Below are positions 23,128-25,753 of a stretch of 25,753 nt of DNA, piece after piece. The DNA lies in assembly GCA_964400875.1 (NCBI GenBank), contig CAYNWK010000056.1, positions 1-25,753 of the forward strand, in the 5' to 3' direction. The first letter of the stretch is position 1. Each line of letters begins with the position of its first letter. Source of the DNA: CAYNWK01 sp964400875. GTDB taxonomy: Bacteria > Chloroflexota > Anaerolineae > Anaerolineales > UBA4823. Under the pieces are notes generated by a model. The model had not been told where the DNA came from. It worked only from the letters and a program-made list of their open reading frames with translations, and searched no databases. Both the position numbers and the translations under genes were made by a program.

Positions 23128-24360
23128 TTAAAGAAGTTGGACTTCTACATTTTCCCCCGCCGCCAATCCGGTTGCATCTGGCTGGATACGCACCAGTCCA
23201 TCAGCTGAAACCAGGGTGAAGATCAGGTTACTCTTGCCGAAAACCGGATCAGCCCTGTAACCCGCTCCAGTCCTCTGCAAGCGAACTGGGATCCAATCTT
23301 CCCGGCCAGCTGTTGAGGCCAAATTAACAGCGAGTTCGGCGGTTTGCGTTGCCTCGAAGTGCTTGTTCTCCAACCCCAGCAGGAGTTCGATGACTGGTTT
23401 GACGAACAAACCGGCGATCACCAGGGCGCTGACCGGATTCCCGGGCAATCCGATGACCGGCTTACCATCACAGCAGCCTAAGATGGTTGGTTTTCCAGGC
23501 CGCACGTTGACGCCGTGTACCAGCACGCCCGGCTCCCCCAAATCATCAATCACCTGGGCGGTCAGATCTCGCACGCTGGCAGAAGATCCGGCGGTGATCA
23601 CTACCATGTCGCATTCGGCCAGCGCCTCGGAGGCAGCGGAGAATAACGCTTGCGCGCGATCGGGGATTATGCCGTAAGGGCGCGGTTCCCCCCCAGATTC
23701 AACTACCAAAGCTGCGAGCGAATAAGTATTGATATCCCGGACCTGGCCGGGACCAATATCGGATTCTGGTGGTCTCACTTCGTCTCCGGTGGAAAGGATC
23801 CCAACTTTGGTTTGCCCGGCGACCGTTATCGTTGTCTGACCCAAAGCCATCAGCCCACCGATCTCGGCAGGCCTCAAGCGCCTACCGGCAGGGATGACGG
23901 TTTCGCCTCGCTTTACATCCTCACCAATTTTAATTACATTCTCCCCCAATGCTACGGAGCGCAGCACCTCGATCTCGTCCTCCTTGGAAACCTGCGTGTG
24001 CTCGATCATCACGACTGCGTCAGCGTTTTCCGGAAGCATCCCCCCGGTGTGGATCAGTGCGCATTCGCCTGGCTCGAGGGGGAAGACAGGTAGCGCTCCC
24101 ATGCGCACTTCTCCCCGCATATCCAGATACATAGGCAAGGATTCACTCGCCCCAAAAGAATCAGCTGCCCGCAGAGCGTAACCGTCCACGGTGCTTCGCC
24201 GGAAAGTTGGCAAAGGCTGAGGCGCTTCCACCGCGACAGCGGTAACCCGCCCTAAAGATTCTTGAGTGGGGAGAACTTCCGATCTACGGATCGGCTCCAG
24301 CTGGTTTATCAGCTGGGTTAAGGCTTCTGGAGGAGGGATTAATCGAATGAACTCCGGCAT
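23128..24360 (-). CDS. moeA: Molybdopterin molybdenumtransferase MoeA
   Basis: Protein of 410 residues, the usual MoeA length and domain order. Motifs include FRRSTVDGYALRAAD (about 53-67), CALIHTGGMLPENADAVVMI (about 99-118), the GEDVKRG segment, ILSTGDEV and DINTYSLAALV, VITAGSSASVRDLTAQV, and GVNVRPGKPTILG leading to GLPGNPVSALV. The enzyme inserts molybdate into adenylylated molybdopterin to give active molybdenum cofactor in the cytoplasm. No clear Shine-Dalgarno precedes the ATG, which follows the prenyltransferase stop by eight bases, so translation may be coupled. No molybdoenzyme lies in the window. Confidence 0.95.
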   Translation of the reverse strand: MPEFIRLIPPPEALTQLINQLEPIRRSEVLPTQESLGRVTAVAVEAPQPLPTFRRSTVDGYALRAADSFGASESLPMYLDMRGEVRMGALPVFPLEPGECALIHTGGMLPENADAVVMIEHTQVSKEDEIEVLRSVALGENVIKIGEDVKRGETVIPAGRRLRPAEIGGLMALGQTTITVAGQTKVGILSTGDEVRPPESDIGPGQVRDINTYSLAALVVESGGEPRPYGIIPDRAQALFSAASEALAECDMVVITAGSSASVRDLTAQVIDDLGEPGVLVHGVNVRPGKPTILGCCDGKPVIGLPGNPVSALVIAGLFVKPVIELLLGLENKHFEATQTAELAVNLASTAGREDWIPVRLQRTGAGYRADPVFGKSNLIFTLVSADGLVRIQPDATGLAAGENVEVQLL

Positions 24361-24368
24361 AAGATAGT

Positions 24369-25280
24369 TTATCTGGTCCAGTAGGCATAGGCTAGCAAAT
24401 AAGTCACGCTGGCGAACAAGACAACCGCAGTCAGGGTTAATGTGTTCCAGTTGGGCTTACCACCCGCAGAGATCCGTCTCATCTGCCAGATCTGCAGTAA
24501 GCCGAGAAGGAGCGGGATGAAAGCTGGCAGCGCGACCGCTGGTGGCATGCCCATTAAAGTTGCCAATGCTAGAATAAAAAATCCGCTGAGGATCAGGATA
24601 TTGTGCAAGAACATCCCCTGCTGCCAACCTATTCGTACCAGCATGGTCAATTTCTCGTACTTGAGGTCCGTGGCATAATCTGGGAGCTCGAAAGCCAACA
24701 TCATGGCAAGATGCAAAGCCGTTAATGGAAAAGTGCTCATCCCTAACAAGCGGTGCCACTCACCATATTGAAGCAGGAACGCAAAAGCAGGCACCAGGTT
24801 AGCAACCAGGAAAGAGGTGGTTAATTCTCCATAACCTGTAGAAACAAGACGAATTGGCGGGGTGGAATAAAATACAGCGCCCAGGAAACTCAACACCATG
24901 ATTAAGACTATCAGTGGTGAGAGATAGGCAAATTGGATTAACAGTACGGTTAGAGAGGCTGTGATTGTCAGCGTGATGGCTGCAGCGACAAAGGGTACGT
25001 TCCGGGATAGTTTGCCCGGTCCAACTGCCCCGCTGCCGCCAGAAAACAACGTCCGTTGCGGATTCTGGGTGTCCACAGGCCCATCATAAGCCTCGTTCAG
25101 GTAGTGAGCGCTGAGTTGGAGAGAAGTAACCCAGGCTTGGCCCAGTAAGTAGACCCCCCAATCAATCTGAATTCCAAGATAGCGGGCGATACCTGCTCCA
25201 AGCCCATACACCAAAGCCGCGCCGACCAAAAATATCGGCCGAGAGAGCTGGATAAATAGCCTCACCGAGCGAGGGATCAT
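24369..25280 (-). CDS. UbiA-family polyprenyl transferase (MenA-like)
   Basis: Protein of 303 residues with eight or nine predicted transmembrane helices. The first Asp-rich motif is NEAYDGPVDTQN (62-73), with Asn62 and Asp66 at the UbiA spacing, followed by PQRTLFSGGSGAV. The second is LPDYATDLKYEK (199-210), with Asp201 and Asp205. These bind Mg2+ and the prenyl diphosphate. Length and motif form resemble 1,4-dihydroxy-2-naphthoate prenyltransferases of menaquinone synthesis, but no other menaquinone gene is nearby, so the aromatic acceptor is uncertain. It starts 15 bases after the rhodanese stop and ends eight bases before moeA. Confidence 0.88.
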   Translation of the reverse strand: MIPRSVRLFIQLSRPIFLVGAALVYGLGAGIARYLGIQIDWGVYLLGQAWVTSLQLSAHYLNEAYDGPVDTQNPQRTLFSGGSGAVGPGKLSRNVPFVAAAITLTITASLTVLLIQFAYLSPLIVLIMVLSFLGAVFYSTPPIRLVSTGYGELTTSFLVANLVPAFAFLLQYGEWHRLLGMSTFPLTALHLAMMLAFELPDYATDLKYEKLTMLVRIGWQQGMFLHNILILSGFFILALATLMGMPPAVALPAFIPLLLGLLQIWQMRRISAGGKPNWNTLTLTAVVLFASVTYLLAYAYWTR

Positions 25281-25295
25281 GTTTGCTTGTTCTGT

Positions 25296-25753
25296 TCACC
25301 TTTCTACCGGATATCCAGCCTGCTGCCAGGCTTGAAAACCTCCCAGGATGGGAGTAACCGTCTCGTAACCACTCTCAATCAGGAATTGCGCCGCACGGGC
25401 GCTTGACTCTTCCGAGGGTCAAGTTCAATAAGGGATGATCCATTGATCTGGATCGAGCTCCTCCATCCGGTCGGCTAGTTCCTGCTCCGGTATGGAGAGC
25501 GCCCCGGAAATGTGGGCTTCTGCGTAAGCGTCGCTGCTGCGTACATCCACAAAAATGGCTTCACCAGAATCGAATGCATCTTTGGCTTCTGATAAACTGA
25601 CCCGGGGGACAGCCGGAAAAACGCCGTGATTCGCCGCAGAATTTTGGTCTGCCCGCTCACCGGGCGGACGAGAGAGCAACAATATCCCGAGCGAACCAGC
25701 GATCAACAACACGCCTAAAACGATGAAGATGATCGGAAAATTCGACCTCTTCT
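25296..25753 (-). CDS. Membrane-anchored rhodanese, putative selenoprotein with Sec-Thr-Sec active site (5' end cut by window edge)
   Basis: One continuous frame runs from the right window edge to the TGA at 25296-25298, interrupted only by TGA codons at 25425-25427 and 25419-25421. It begins with a transmembrane helix (FPIIFIVLGVLLIAGSLGIL) preceded by KRSN, so the rest should face outward. The rhodanese domain follows: VSLSEAKDAFDSGEAIFVDV, RSSDAYAEAHISGALSIPEQ and WIIPY. The active-site loop would read Y-(TGA)-T-(TGA)-PSEESSARAAQFL, and the end ILGGFQAWQQAGYPVER is the classic rhodanese C-terminus. Related rhodaneses carry Y-C-T-C-P here, so both TGA codons replace Cys, one being the catalytic sulfur carrier. 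Double Sec insertion is the simplest reading; a pseudogene with two matching nonsense changes is the alternative. It is first in the ubiA-moeA gene string visible here. Confidence 0.75.
25383..25409 (-). promoter_or_regulatory. Candidate bacterial SECIS hairpin for the rhodanese TGA codons
   Basis: On the minus strand a GC-only five-base-pair stem, GCGCC (25402-25398) and GGCGC (25392-25388), encloses the loop CGTGC. A lower stem GAGT/ATTC, with one G-U pair, extends it across a small internal loop. The apical loop begins 21 bases after the second TGA and 27 bases after the first. It contains G at its second position and a GU step, features associated with SelB binding in bacterial SECIS elements. 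A competing hairpin CTTGAC/GTCAAG overlaps the second TGA (25402-25423). Folding was judged by eye only. Confidence 0.45.

Noticed and set aside
25296..25430. Frameshift as the explanation for the broken rhodanese
   Set aside because: Both halves are in the same frame, so no shift is needed; only TGA readthrough joins them.
25425..25712. The 95-codon frame ending at the first TGA taken as a complete rhodanese gene
   Set aside because: It would lack the catalytic Cys and the C-terminal third, while exactly those parts continue in the same frame after the TGA codons; its TTG start lies inside a membrane helix that extends upstream.
1..25753. Search for tRNA genes, CRISPR arrays, insertion sequences, prophage or integrase
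   Set aside because: None could be recognised on either strand; gene order and composition look like ordinary chromosomal operons.

Overview
The window is a densely packed stretch of bacterial chromosome. It most likely comes from a member of the Chloroflexota (Anaerolineae-like). This is inferred from the gene set: a heme A synthase fused to a heme O synthase, a caa3-type oxidase operon with SCO and SURF1, a MoeA gene paired with a second MoeA carrying a substrate-binding-protein tail, and a sequence style familiar from that phylum. No 16S or other decisive marker is present, so the assignment is tentative. There is no transposase, integrase, CRISPR array, tRNA or rRNA gene.

Left part (1-8750). 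A cold-shock gene runs off the left edge on the minus strand behind a long leader. Divergent from it is a tightly overlapping plus-strand trio: S9 peptidase, tRNA m1A58 methyltransferase and CoA-type NUDIX hydrolase. Then come, on the minus strand, ribosomal protein L25 with a clear terminator and a small tail-anchored protein made of exact 15-residue repeats. Two translationally coupled Tat-exported L,D-transpeptidases (plus strand) follow behind a near-leaderless promoter, and then an MscS channel.

Centre (8788-16815, minus strand) is one aerobic respiration operon. In transcription order it reads: coxB with cytochrome c domain (in frame behind a degenerate receiver domain), coxA of the A2 type, small subunit IV, subunit III, SCO copper chaperone, a membrane protein with a cupredoxin-like domain, SURF1, and the CtaA-CtaB fusion that makes heme A. 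Structural subunits, copper delivery, heme A synthesis and assembly are thus co-transcribed. Upstream of this operon lies a NarX/NarL-like histidine kinase and response regulator pair with its own terminator, then a lipoprotein cytochrome c and a PrxQ peroxiredoxin.

Right part (20718-25753, minus strand) holds, in transcription order, a membrane-anchored rhodanese, a UbiA-family prenyltransferase, MoeA, a MoeA plus PBP-like fusion, and a stand-alone receiver. The rhodanese is the most striking item. Its reading frame contains two TGA codons, separated by one Thr codon, at the place where this rhodanese type has Cys-Thr-Cys. The frame then continues as a perfect rhodanese C-terminus, and a GC-rich hairpin lies at a SECIS-like distance. 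It is most simply read as a selenoprotein with a Sec-Thr-Sec active site. A second notable item is the in-frame receiver-like domain on the oxidase subunit II.
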